Shown piece by piece: positions 6,361-14,452 of a stretch of DNA of 26,872 nucleotides. The position numbers were made by a program, and so were the translations under genes. The stretch comes from Phycisphaerales bacterium UBA6054 (GTDB lineage Bacteria; Planctomycetota; Phycisphaerae; Phycisphaerales; UBA1924). The stretch spans positions 1 through 26,872 of the forward strand of contig DIYM01000025.1 of assembly GCA_002429045.1 (NCBI GenBank). The letters run 5' to 3'. The notes under the pieces are model-generated. The model saw only the letters and a list, made by a program, of their open reading frames with translations, was not told where the DNA came from and ran no database searches. The first letter of the stretch is position 1. The number at the start of each line of letters is the position of its first letter.

Positions 6361-9114
6361 TCAGGGGCACCCGGCATTGAACAGGGCGATGTACGCTGCG
6401 ACATCGAAGAAGTTGAACGAGCCGAACGGGGCCGCGAGGTCCGCCGAGGGGTCCTGGGCGTTGAACGCCGCGATGAACCCGCTGACGTCGAAGAAGTTCA
6501 GCAGACCGTCCTTGTTGATGTCCGCGTCACAGAGATCCACGAACAACGACTCGGTCAGCACGCTGGTGTTGCCGGATTCCTCAACCGCGACGACGGTGAT
6601 GCTCTGAAACCCGTGCGAGAACGTCTCGTCGAGGACGCGCCGCCATTCGAACCGGTCGAAACGCGGGATGGAGGTCGCGCCGCTGATGAGCGTGAGCGGA
6701 TCGACACCGTCCGACAGGTTAGAGAACATGTGAACCTCGGACGTCGTCCGGTCGAGGGCCCTGACGGTGAGCTGCGGTGTCGGGTCCGTGACGGTCTGGC
6801 CCGCTTCGACGAGTTCGATCTCTGGCGGGAGCCGGTCGATGTAGACGACCGCACGCTCATTGCGGAAGATCGGGGTTGTCCCCGAGGGGCGCGTGCGGAA
6901 CGCGATCACGCTGAGGTAGTTCATGCCTTCCTCGAGCCGGGTCGCATCGATCTCCTGGCGGTACAGACCGAACGGGAAGCCCGAGTCGAAGAGGGGGCGT
7001 TTGAAGGTCAAGAACTCCTCGTAGCCTCCGATGACCGAGGCGGTGGGGGCGATGTCGATCACGCCGTTCCCGTTGTAATCGTCCACACGGGCGTTGAACG
7101 AGAACAGCGCGTTGTCGTCGGTGTTGGGGTCGAGCGCGTCGCCCGCGGTGGTCTCGACACGGATCTCGAACGTGTCGCCCGTGAGCACCGTGATGGGGTT
7201 GAGACGCTGGAGGCTGTCGGGGAAGAAGGCGGGGTCCGGATCGATCACACCCTGGGGTCCGATGAATGAGATTTCGAGGTTCGGCAGCGACTCGCTGTAG
7301 ATGAGGTAGCCGAGCCCGTGCTCGTCGGTGCCGGTGCGGTTGCGGGGCACCTCGAGTGTCACCTGACCGTTCGGCCCCACGATGATCAGTTCCGGGATGT
7401 TGTTCGTCGGATCCACGATCGGATCGGCGGCGTTGCCGGTCATCTCGTGCAGGCGTGTGCCCTGGGGGTACGACGTGCTGACGGTGACGGACGTGGTCCC
7501 GGTGTCCCAGCGGTCGTTGACCGCGACCAGGCAGTTCGCTTGCCCGTTGAAGGCGCGCTCGAACACGAGGACATCGGACCGGTTGGCGTTGAGTTCGGAG
7601 TACTGCCCGTACCCGATCTCGCCGCGGAGTTTGACCAGCGTCGTAATCGTATCGTCGAGGGCTTGGTCGGCGGGGTCCCAGCCGAGGGCCTTGGTCGCGC
7701 CCTCGCGGGGGAAGAAACCTCCCGTGCGTGGGATGCCCCGGGCGTGGTGGTAGACGATCGTGCGCCCAGGGCGCATCAGCGAGTAGGCGTGCATCTGGTG
7801 CCCCTGCTGACGCTCGGTGGGCAGGCCCGGGAACGACTGCCCGTTGCCGTTGGTGCCGTTGTCGTGGCTGAAGACGTGGTTGACACCCAGGGACCCGTTG
7901 ATGAACCCGTCGTCGGCGAAGTCGAGATGCCCGGATCCCGCGTTCGCGTTGATGCCCGACCACGATCCGAATCCGCCCGCGTTGAGCAGATCGCGGAGGC
8001 GTGCGGCGCCCTGGATGTCCAGGGCGTCACGGTTCGCAAACGAGTCCTTGCGGGTCAGGTCGTTGATCATCGTGAAGTTGTCGGTGATGTTCTCCCCGAA
8101 CGTGAACGGGTTGACACGGCGCCCGTCGGGCGTGGTCCGGGTCATGTGGATCGCGCTGTCGAAGAAGGAATCCCAGAAGAACGACGGCGTGTGCTTGAGC
8201 GCGTCGAGGCGGAAACCGTCGACGCCGATCTCCTCGATCATCCACTGGGACCATCGCATCAGCAGCCCAGTAGCGTTGTCCGCCACCGCGTCACCCTGCA
8301 TCGGGTCGGCGGTGTTGAACGGGTATCGCGTGATGGAGATCGGTCCGTTGCGGCTGGTGCCCGGGTTGTTGATCGTCACCGCGCCGAGGTCGCGATCAGG
8401 GTACTTGCGCGCGTTCGCCGGGTCGGGGCGGTTGAAGATCGTACCGCCCGGGATGTTCATCGGGTTGCCCTCCTCCACGGGGTGGCGGATGAACTGGTTG
8501 TTCGACTCGTGCGCGATGTCGACCAGGGCGACCAGGTCTCCCCTCAGCAGGTCGTAGTTGGGGCCTCCGGGGTTCTCGCTCTGGAGGTAGCCGAACTGAT
8601 TCCCGTTGTGGAAGTCGCCCCAGTCGTCGAGCGGCTGCTTGTCCCGGGGCGGGTCTTCGCGGGGGGTCCAGAAGCCCGGGTACCAGCCCTGCGCGAGGAA
8701 CGCGTCCGAGGTGGTCCGTCCCGAGTTGTGGTTGAGGATGGCGTCGATGTAGACCTCGCCGTTGGCGCGCTGGAGTTCCTTGACCATCGCCCGCATGGTG
8801 TCCTCGGTGCCGTAGGTCGTGCGGGCCCGGCTCGGTGACGAGGCGAACAGGGGGGGACGCCCGAGGTCGAACCTGTCGAACGGGTCGTATCCGGGAGAAT
8901 GGAACGAGGAGGTTTTGGAAACCGGTGGCAGCCAGACGGCGTCGTAGCCCGCGAGGAAGAAGTCGGGCACGCGTCGCTCGATGTCGTCCCACTCGGCCTC
9001 GAACCACTGCAGATAGGTTTGCGACCGCTGGGCGGTCGCGGTCGCGGCCAGCAGGCAGATCGACGCCGCTGCCATCGAGGCGCGCAGGAACATCGTCGGA
9101 GTCGGGCAATGCAT
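6361..9114 (-). CDS. Secreted GH13 alpha-amylase with C-terminal GC-type dockerin
   Basis: Hydrolyses internal alpha-1,4 bonds of starch-like glucans outside the cytoplasm. The 917-residue product has a signal peptide (about 1-29, ending ATATAQ) and a GH13 barrel. Region I is DAILNHNSG (124-132). Region II is GFRLDALKH with nucleophile Asp304. Region III is FGEN with acid/base Glu341, and region IV is FSHDNG with Asp418. After an amylase C-terminal beta domain come beta-sandwich-like segments (about 610-855), then a two-repeat dockerin (862-917) ending exactly in NAGCP. Repeat 1 has an intact DxNxDG loop; repeat 2 does not. The ATG at 9114 has AGGGAG ten bases upstream and a good promoter. 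It is divergent from the GH31 gene. The match to the family is strong; the exact specificity is inferred. Confidence 0.93.
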   Translation of the reverse strand: MHCPTPTMFLRASMAAASICLLAATATAQRSQTYLQWFEAEWDDIERRVPDFFLAGYDAVWLPPVSKTSSFHSPGYDPFDRFDLGRPPLFASSPSRARTTYGTEDTMRAMVKELQRANGEVYIDAILNHNSGRTTSDAFLAQGWYPGFWTPREDPPRDKQPLDDWGDFHNGNQFGYLQSENPGGPNYDLLRGDLVALVDIAHESNNQFIRHPVEEGNPMNIPGGTIFNRPDPANARKYPDRDLGAVTINNPGTSRNGPISITRYPFNTADPMQGDAVADNATGLLMRWSQWMIEEIGVDGFRLDALKHTPSFFWDSFFDSAIHMTRTTPDGRRVNPFTFGENITDNFTMINDLTRKDSFANRDALDIQGAARLRDLLNAGGFGSWSGINANAGSGHLDFADDGFINGSLGVNHVFSHDNGTNGNGQSFPGLPTERQQGHQMHAYSLMRPGRTIVYHHARGIPRTGGFFPREGATKALGWDPADQALDDTITTLVKLRGEIGYGQYSELNANRSDVLVFERAFNGQANCLVAVNDRWDTGTTSVTVSTSYPQGTRLHEMTGNAADPIVDPTNNIPELIIVGPNGQVTLEVPRNRTGTDEHGLGYLIYSESLPNLEISFIGPQGVIDPDPAFFPDSLQRLNPITVLTGDTFEIRVETTAGDALDPNTDDNALFSFNARVDDYNGNGVIDIAPTASVIGGYEEFLTFKRPLFDSGFPFGLYRQEIDATRLEEGMNYLSVIAFRTRPSGTTPIFRNERAVVYIDRLPPEIELVEAGQTVTDPTPQLTVRALDRTTSEVHMFSNLSDGVDPLTLISGATSIPRFDRFEWRRVLDETFSHGFQSITVVAVEESGNTSVLTESLFVDLCDADINKDGLLNFFDVSGFIAAFNAQDPSADLAAPFGSFNFFDVAAYIALFNAGCP
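6364..6531 (-). repeat. Two-repeat GC-type dockerin of the amylase
   Basis: Encodes residues 862-917. Cys862 opens the module. Repeat 1 (ADINKDGLLNFFDVSGFIAA, then FNAQDP) has a canonical 12-residue loop with ligands at positions 1, 3, 5 and 12. Repeat 2 (ADLAAPFGSFNFFDVAAYIA, then LFNAGCP) has a 13-residue loop lacking the Asn and Asp ligands. The second cysteine is the penultimate residue of the protein. Confidence 0.85.
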
Positions 9115-9162
9115 CGTGTCTGATCTCCCTTGTGATTCACGTCCGGAGAGGGCGTCTCTGGT

Positions 9163-9191
9163 ATTATGCCTCGGATCTGGCGGTTTGTGAA
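9163..9191 (-). promoter_or_regulatory. Sigma-70-type promoter of the amylase gene
   Basis: Read on the minus strand: -35 TTCACA (9191-9186), a 17-base spacer, and -10 CATAAT (9168-9163). Both boxes match five of six consensus bases. The predicted start near 9155 leaves a leader of about 41 bases holding AGGGAG. Confidence 0.7.
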
Positions 9192-9208
9192 CCCGCTTTC
9201 GTGAAAGC
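9180..9208. promoter_or_regulatory. Overlapping palindromes, candidate operators of the amylase/GH31 pair
   Basis: GCGGTTTGTGAACCCGC (9180-9196) is a dyad with one mismatched pair and covers the amylase -35 box. GCTTTCGTGAAAGC (9195-9208) is a perfect dyad with a 2-base centre immediately upstream. The arrangement fits a repressor or activator site in the 239-bp region between the divergent genes. The regulator is not encoded in this window. Confidence 0.45.
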
Positions 9209-9353
9209 CGGGGCGATTGTTTGGGCCTGGAAACCCGCGGCGAAACGCCGGATAGCCGCGTCCGAAAACAGGGAACTGTCCGCATACGCGGGCGGCATAC
9301 AGTCGTGACGAAAGTACATCCGTGGAGCCAGAGGCCACACACGAGGGATATCC

Positions 9354-11552
9354 ATGTTCGACCGACTTCCGTTGACCCCGGCCGCTGTCGCGGCCGCGTG
9401 CCTGATGACCGCCATGCCCGCCGATGCCCAAATCCAGGCCCACCGGCTCGGGGGCGGGATCGTCCGGTTCGACGCGTCGCCCGCGGCCGCGGACGCACGC
9501 CGCCCCTCTTTCGCGATGGTGCGCCAGTTCGGATCGCTCGGGCGTATCAACGTTGGGAACGCCGCCGTTGTTCCCGACTTCTCGAGGGACGCGGAGACCG
9601 GGCGCTTCGTCGCGTCGGTCTCGATCGATGAGGGCACCAGCCTGTACGGCACCGGGCAGTGCGCCGGCCCGCTCCTTCGCAATGGGTACGTCACGGAGGC
9701 GTGGAACTTCGATGCGTTCGGTTACGGGCTGGGCGATCCGAACCTGTACACATCGCACCCCTGGGTGCTCGCGGTACGCGAAGACGGCACCGCGTTCGGC
9801 GTGCTGGCCGACACCACCGAACGCTGCGAGATCGACCTGCGCGACGGCATCCATTTCCGGGCTCCGAACTACGAGTTCCCGGTGGTCGTGATCGAGGGCA
9901 GCACGCCGCAGCAGGTGATGAAGGGGCTCGGTTATCTGACCGGCACGATCGAGATGCCGCCCAAGTGGGCGGTGGGGTATCACCAGTGCCGCTACTCGTA
10001 CAACCCGGACACGCGCGTCAAGGAGGTCGTCCGCGAGTTCCGCAAGCGTCAGTTGCCCGCCGATGTCATCTGGATGGACATCGACTACATGGACGGATAC
10101 CGCGTTTTCACGTTCGATGACGAGCAGTTCCCGGATCCGGCCGGGCTCAACAGGTGGCTCGGCGAGCACGGCTTCTCCAACGTTTGGATGATCGATCCGG
10201 GTGTCAAGAAAGAAGAAGGCTACTTCGTCTATGACGAGGGCACCGAGGCCGACGTCTGGGTGCGTGACACCCAGGGTGAGGTTTACAACGGCGAGGTCTG
10301 GCCCGGCGTCTGCGTCTTCCCCGACTACTTCCGCAGCGATGTCCGCGAGTGGTGGGCCAATCTCTATCAGGACTTCATGGCACTCGATATCGACGGGGTC
10401 TGGAACGACATGAACGAGCCGGCGGTGTTCAACGTCGCGACCAAGACCATGCCCGAGGACAACGTCCACAACGCGGACGAAGACCTCGGCGGCACCGGCA
10501 CCCACGCACGTTACCACAACGTTTACGGCATGATGATGCTCAAGGCGACCTGGGAAGGTGTGCTCGCGGCCAACCCCGAGAAGCGTCCTTTCGTGCTCAG
10601 CCGAGCGAACTACATCGGGGGGCACCGCTACGGCGCGACCTGGACGGGCGACAACAGCGCGAACTGGCCGCACCTGGAGATGTCGATCCCGATGACGCTC
10701 AACCTCGCGTTGTCTGGCCAGCCCTTCGCCGGCCCGGACATCGGCGGCTTCGCGTACAACGGCGACGGGGAGTTGTTCGCCCGCTGGATGGGCTACGGGG
10801 CGCTGCTGCCCTTCAGCCGCGGGCACACCGCGAAGGGGAACATCGATAAGGAGCCGTGGTCGTTCGGGCCCGAGGTCGAGGCGACCTGCCGGCGTGCGCT
10901 CGAGCGTCGCTACCGCCTGATGCCTTATCTGTACACGCAGTTCTGGTTGAGTTCCCAGACGGGCATGCCCATCGCCGCCCCGACGTTCTTTGCCGACCCG
11001 GCCGACCCCGCTCTGCGCAGCGAGGACGACTCCTTCTTGATCGGGCAGGATCTGCTCGTGGTCGCGAAGGTCACCCCAGAGGCGGACCGCGTCCCGGTGC
11101 TGCCACGCCCGATCGGCGGTGTCGCCTGGGCTGGCTTCGACTTCCCATCATTCGACGGAGGGCGTGATTCCAAGGACCCGCATCAGCCGGACCTGTACAT
11201 CCGCCCCGGCTCGATCATCGCTGCCGCGCCGGTGACCGAGTTCTTCGGCGATCGCCCCGACTCACGCGATGAGTTGCACTTGATCGTCCATGTCGACGCG
11301 GACGGAAACGCAGAGGGGACGATGTACGAGGACGCCGGCGAGGGCTGGGGCTTCAAAGAAGGCGAGTACCTCCTGACGACGTATCGGGCGACCACCCGGC
11401 GCGATGGATCGGTCTCGGTCACCATCGAATCCGAAGAAGGTGACAAGGAACGCTACGACCGCCCGGTCCGCGTCCGCCTCATCGACCCGAACGGCGAGGA
11501 CACGATCGTGTGGGGTATCGATGGCCAAGAGGTTCTCGTGGTCACCGACTGA
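9354..11552 (+). CDS. Secreted GH31 alpha-glucosidase
   Basis: Releases glucose from the non-reducing ends of alpha-glucosides. The 732-residue product has a signal peptide (about 1-25, ending ADA). An N-terminal beta domain (about 30-190) includes GTGQCAG and the SHPWVLAV segment. The GH31 barrel follows: WMDIDYMDGYRVFTFDDEQF (about 240-259), the nucleophile motif DGVWNDMNEP with Asp352, and the acid/base motif ATWTGDNSANW with Asp433. C-terminal beta domains include LLVVAKVTPEADRVPVLP. GAGG lies upstream of the ATG at 9354. No dockerin tail is present, unlike the divergent amylase, so it is probably soluble in the periplasm or released. It would finish the maltodextrins made by that amylase. 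Some GH31 members cut other alpha-glycosides, so the substrate is inferred. Confidence 0.93.
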   Translation: MFDRLPLTPAAVAAACLMTAMPADAQIQAHRLGGGIVRFDASPAAADARRPSFAMVRQFGSLGRINVGNAAVVPDFSRDAETGRFVASVSIDEGTSLYGTGQCAGPLLRNGYVTEAWNFDAFGYGLGDPNLYTSHPWVLAVREDGTAFGVLADTTERCEIDLRDGIHFRAPNYEFPVVVIEGSTPQQVMKGLGYLTGTIEMPPKWAVGYHQCRYSYNPDTRVKEVVREFRKRQLPADVIWMDIDYMDGYRVFTFDDEQFPDPAGLNRWLGEHGFSNVWMIDPGVKKEEGYFVYDEGTEADVWVRDTQGEVYNGEVWPGVCVFPDYFRSDVREWWANLYQDFMALDIDGVWNDMNEPAVFNVATKTMPEDNVHNADEDLGGTGTHARYHNVYGMMMLKATWEGVLAANPEKRPFVLSRANYIGGHRYGATWTGDNSANWPHLEMSIPMTLNLALSGQPFAGPDIGGFAYNGDGELFARWMGYGALLPFSRGHTAKGNIDKEPWSFGPEVEATCRRALERRYRLMPYLYTQFWLSSQTGMPIAAPTFFADPADPALRSEDDSFLIGQDLLVVAKVTPEADRVPVLPRPIGGVAWAGFDFPSFDGGRDSKDPHQPDLYIRPGSIIAAAPVTEFFGDRPDSRDELHLIVHVDADGNAEGTMYEDAGEGWGFKEGEYLLTTYRATTRRDGSVSVTIESEEGDKERYDRPVRVRLIDPNGEDTIVWGIDGQEVLVVTD

Positions 11553-11792
11553 TGCCGGAGGGATCTCGATCCGGTCGATCGACCCGAACAACTCGAATGA
11601 CACGGTCGATCGGCGCCCGCACGGTCCCGCCCGATTGAGCTGTTGGGGGTCGCCGGATGATCGGTCCAACCGCGGCGGTGCCAAACGGAGCAAAGCAGCG
11701 AGCACGCCGAGTGCGAGCGGTCCGTCGGCGGGGCTTGAGGGACCTGCGGTCCGTCCGAGCCTTGGGGGCGCTCGCCGGCCAAGCGGAGCGGA
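11553..11792. other. Non-coding gap between convergent genes, with a 12-bp palindrome
   Basis: A 240-base gap between the GH31 stop and the ABC ATPase stop. GGTCGATCGACC (11573-11584) is a perfect palindrome 21 bases after the GH31 stop, and a related GGTCGATCGG follows at about 11604. A short GGACC-TGC-GGTCC hairpin lies near 11740-11760. No T-run follows any of them. Frames across this gap have no protein-like composition. Confidence 0.5.
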
Positions 11793-13349
11793 TTACTCCT
11801 GAGTCGCGAGGGTCATGACGTTGACCTGGGTCATGTCCGCGCCGGTTAGTTCGCCGCGGATCTGCCCGCCGGCCATGACCAGGATGCGATCGGAGAGGGC
11901 GAGCAGTTCGGGCATCTCGCTGGATACCAGCAGCACCGCGAGCCCGTCGGCGGCTGCTTCCTGCACCAGGCGGTAGACCTCCGCCTTGGTGCCCACGTCG
12001 ATCCCCCTGGTGGGCTCGTCGAGCAGCAGCACCTTGGTGGTGTCGCGCATCCAGCGCGCGATCAGCAGCTTCTGCTGGTTGCCGCCGGAGAGTTCGTCGG
12101 GCGTTGTTTCTTTGAGCGAGGCGGTTTTGATCTGGAACCGCTGCACACGCTGTCGGGCCTCTCGCTGCTCGGCGGTGAGGTTCCGCACGCCGGCGTTTGC
12201 CAACTCGGGCATCATCGGCGCGAGGATGTTCTCGTCGATCCCGAGGTTCATGAAGAGGCCTTGCATCCGCCGGTCCTCGGGAACGTAACCCACGCCGGCG
12301 CCGATCGAATCGCGGCAGCCGCGGGCGCTGACATCGACCCCGTCTACCTCGACCGATCCGGTCGCCAGCGGATCGAGCCCGAAGATCGCGTCGAGCAGTT
12401 CGGACCGCCCGGCGCCAACGAGACCGCCGATGCCCAGCACCTCGCCGGCGCGGACCTCCAACGACGCGTCGCGGACCTTCCCGGGCGAGCTCATCCCCCG
12501 CACCCGCAGCTTGACCGGCGCGTTCTCCGGCGTGTGGTGATCGATCCCCGCCGCATCGGCGAGGGCGTCGGCGGCTTTGGCGCCCGGCGTCGAGATGCGG
12601 CGCCCGATCATCTGCTCGACAAGCGTCGGCTCGTCGATGTCCGCCACGACCGACGTGGCGACATACCTGCCATCCCGCAGCACGCTGACCCGATCGCAGC
12701 ACGCGAAGATCTCGCTCATGCGGTGGGACACGTAGATCACGGTCACCCCCGACGACGCGAGATCGCGGGCGATCCCGAGCAGGCGGTCGGTCTCGTGGAT
12801 CGAGAGCGAACTCGTCGGTTCGTCAAAGACGATGACCTTGGCCCCACCGTGCGGGCCTTCTTCGTCCAGGGCGGCGGCGATCTGGCAGATCTGCCGGTGC
12901 CCCGGGCTGAGCCGGCCCAGCGGCTTGTCGACATCGATCGAGGGCTCGATCGTGTGAACAAGGCGGGCGGCCCGCTCCCGCATCGCACCGAAGTCAACGG
13001 TCAGCCCGCGCTTCGGGATCGCGTGCAGGCACAGGTTTTCGGCCACGGAGAGGTTCGGGCACTGGGCCAGTTCCTGGTGGACGATCCTGATCCCCGCCGC
13101 GAACGCCCCGTCCAGCGAGCCGGGCTCGAGCGTGTGGCCTTCGATCTCGACTGTGCCGCTGTCCTGTTTGTGCAGCCCGGCGATCACCTTGCCCAGCGTG
13201 CTTTTGCCGGCGCCGTTCTCGCCCATCAGCGCGTGGACCTCGCCGCGCCGGAACTCCACGGAGACGGCGTCCAGCGCCTGGGTGATCCCGAAGCGCTTCG
13301 AGACGCCGGTCGCCCGGAGCAGGGTGGTCTGGTCGGCTCGGTGTGCCAT
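11793..13349 (-). CDS. Sugar ABC transporter ATPase, double-domain RbsA/XylG type (CUT2)
   Basis: Powers import of a monosaccharide or small sugar across the inner membrane. The 518-residue product contains two nucleotide-binding domains, the CUT2 hallmark. The first has Walker A GENGAGKST (43-51), signature LSPGHRQ and Walker B VIVFDEPTSS. The second has a degenerate Walker A (GGLVGAGRSELLDAIFG), signature LSGGNQQK and Walker B VLLLDEPTRGIDVG. That asymmetry is normal for the family. The ATG at 13349 has no clear ribosome site. It lies 63 bases after the sugar-binding lipoprotein and closes a three-gene transport operon. The substrate cannot be read from the ATPase. Confidence 0.93.
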   Translation of the reverse strand: MAHRADQTTLLRATGVSKRFGITQALDAVSVEFRRGEVHALMGENGAGKSTLGKVIAGLHKQDSGTVEIEGHTLEPGSLDGAFAAGIRIVHQELAQCPNLSVAENLCLHAIPKRGLTVDFGAMRERAARLVHTIEPSIDVDKPLGRLSPGHRQICQIAAALDEEGPHGGAKVIVFDEPTSSLSIHETDRLLGIARDLASSGVTVIYVSHRMSEIFACCDRVSVLRDGRYVATSVVADIDEPTLVEQMIGRRISTPGAKAADALADAAGIDHHTPENAPVKLRVRGMSSPGKVRDASLEVRAGEVLGIGGLVGAGRSELLDAIFGLDPLATGSVEVDGVDVSARGCRDSIGAGVGYVPEDRRMQGLFMNLGIDENILAPMMPELANAGVRNLTAEQREARQRVQRFQIKTASLKETTPDELSGGNQQKLLIARWMRDTTKVLLLDEPTRGIDVGTKAEVYRLVQEAAADGLAVLLVSSEMPELLALSDRILVMAGGQIRGELTGADMTQVNVMTLATQE

Positions 13350-13412
13350 AAAGCGGGGCCTATCGATTTCGCGACCGGTCCCGTGTGTGACTGTTCGGTT
13401 GCTCTCGGCGGC

Positions 13413-14435
13413 TCAGTCTTCGCCCAGCCAGGCCTTCCAGTTCTCGCCGAACGCGTCGACGTTCTCGGGCGTCACGATGTCGAACGTCGCGTAGACGAGT
13501 TCGCTCTCGGGGGAACGGTCGAAGTGCAGTTTATCGACGATCATCTCGACCGATTTCTCGCCCCAGCCGAAGTACGGCTGCCCGACGAGCACCTGCACCT
13601 GCCCGCTCTTCACGTACTCGAGCGGGAGCGGCAGGGGGTCCATCGAAACGACCTTGGCGTTTGTGTAGATCCCGTCGAGCGCGTTGTCGGTGTACAGGGG
13701 CCAGCCGCCGACCAGGGCCCAGCCGGTGATATCCGGGTTTGCGGTCTGCACCTGCGCCATCTTCGCGGCCGCTTCCGTGGCGGTCTCGGGGGTGAAGTTG
13801 TACACATCCTTGATCGTGATACCTTCGTGGCCCGCGGCGGCCTGCTGCACGCCCCTGACCCGGTTCGAGAGGTTCACCGCCGCCGGGTTGCCGGTCAGAA
13901 CCGCAACCGTTCCTTCGCCCCCCAGCACCGTGGCGAGCTGGTTCATGACCTCCGCGCCGGCCGCCGTGTCGTCGACGCCGTAGTACGCCATCCGGCCGGA
14001 TTCCGGGGCGTCGCTGTCGAACGTCACGACAATGACACCCTTGTCCACGGCGGACGCGAGCGTAGCGTTGAGCACATTCGCATCCGTTACGGAGATCGCG
14101 ATCCCGTCGATGCCCGAGGCCACGAGCTGCTCGACGTACTGCGCCTGCAGCTGGGCGTCTTCCTGGGGCGGGGTCTTCCACTGGACATCGACGCGAACGC
14201 CGAGCTCGTCGCTGAGGCGAGCGCCGGCGGCTTCCGCGCCGGTCCGGGCGGCCATGAACACCGGGTTCGCGCTGCTCTTGGCGATGACCCCGATCGTGTA
14301 CGTCGGCTGGCCCGGGTTCTCGCTCGCGGCATCCCCCGATCCAGAATCGTTCCCGGACCGGGAGCAGCCGATGAGGGTGAGCCCCGCGGCGAGCAGGGCC
14401 GATCCTGCGGTGATGCTGAAGTGGTATGTGCGCAT
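13413..14435 (-). CDS. Sugar-binding lipoprotein of the CUT2 ABC importer
   Basis: Captures the sugar outside the inner membrane and delivers it to the permease. The 340-residue product has a lipoprotein signal ending LIGC with Cys24, a Ser/Gly/Asp-rich linker, then a periplasmic-binding type 1 fold. That fold shows YTIGVIAKSSANPVFMA (about 46-62), EQLVASGIDGIAISVTDANV in the first lobe, and VDKGVIVVTFDSDAPESGR in the hinge region, as in ribose/xylose-type binders. GGGAGA stands upstream of the ATG at 14435. The permease stop is 17 bases upstream, so the genes are co-transcribed. The alpha-glucan genes nearby suggest glucose or a small glucoside as ligand; this is inference. Confidence 0.92.
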   Translation of the reverse strand: MRTYHFSITAGSALLAAGLTLIGCSRSGNDSGSGDAASENPGQPTYTIGVIAKSSANPVFMAARTGAEAAGARLSDELGVRVDVQWKTPPQEDAQLQAQYVEQLVASGIDGIAISVTDANVLNATLASAVDKGVIVVTFDSDAPESGRMAYYGVDDTAAGAEVMNQLATVLGGEGTVAVLTGNPAAVNLSNRVRGVQQAAAGHEGITIKDVYNFTPETATEAAAKMAQVQTANPDITGWALVGGWPLYTDNALDGIYTNAKVVSMDPLPLPLEYVKSGQVQVLVGQPYFGWGEKSVEMIVDKLHFDRSPESELVYATFDIVTPENVDAFGENWKAWLGED

Positions 14436-14452
14436 GGGTCGTCTCCCGTGTA

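Noticed and set aside
7318..8838. Open frame of about 506 codons antisense to the amylase
   Set aside because: It opposes a gene with all GH13 catalytic motifs, and its Arg/Val/Gly/Asp-rich product has no domain logic. Long antisense frames are expected at this GC content.
8544..10826. Minus-strand frame of about 760 codons across the GH31 gene and the divergent promoter
   Set aside because: It runs through the GH31 coding sequence and a clear promoter region, has skewed composition, and shows no ribosome site.
11573..11614. GGTCGATCGACC palindrome as terminator of the GH31 gene
   Set aside because: The stem has no adequate loop and no T-run follows, so it is listed only as a palindrome in the gap.
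14087..14332. Short Arg/Ser-rich frame in the binding-protein gene as a nested gene
   Set aside because: It is an alternative frame of the same strand, with no start signal and typical GC-shadow composition.
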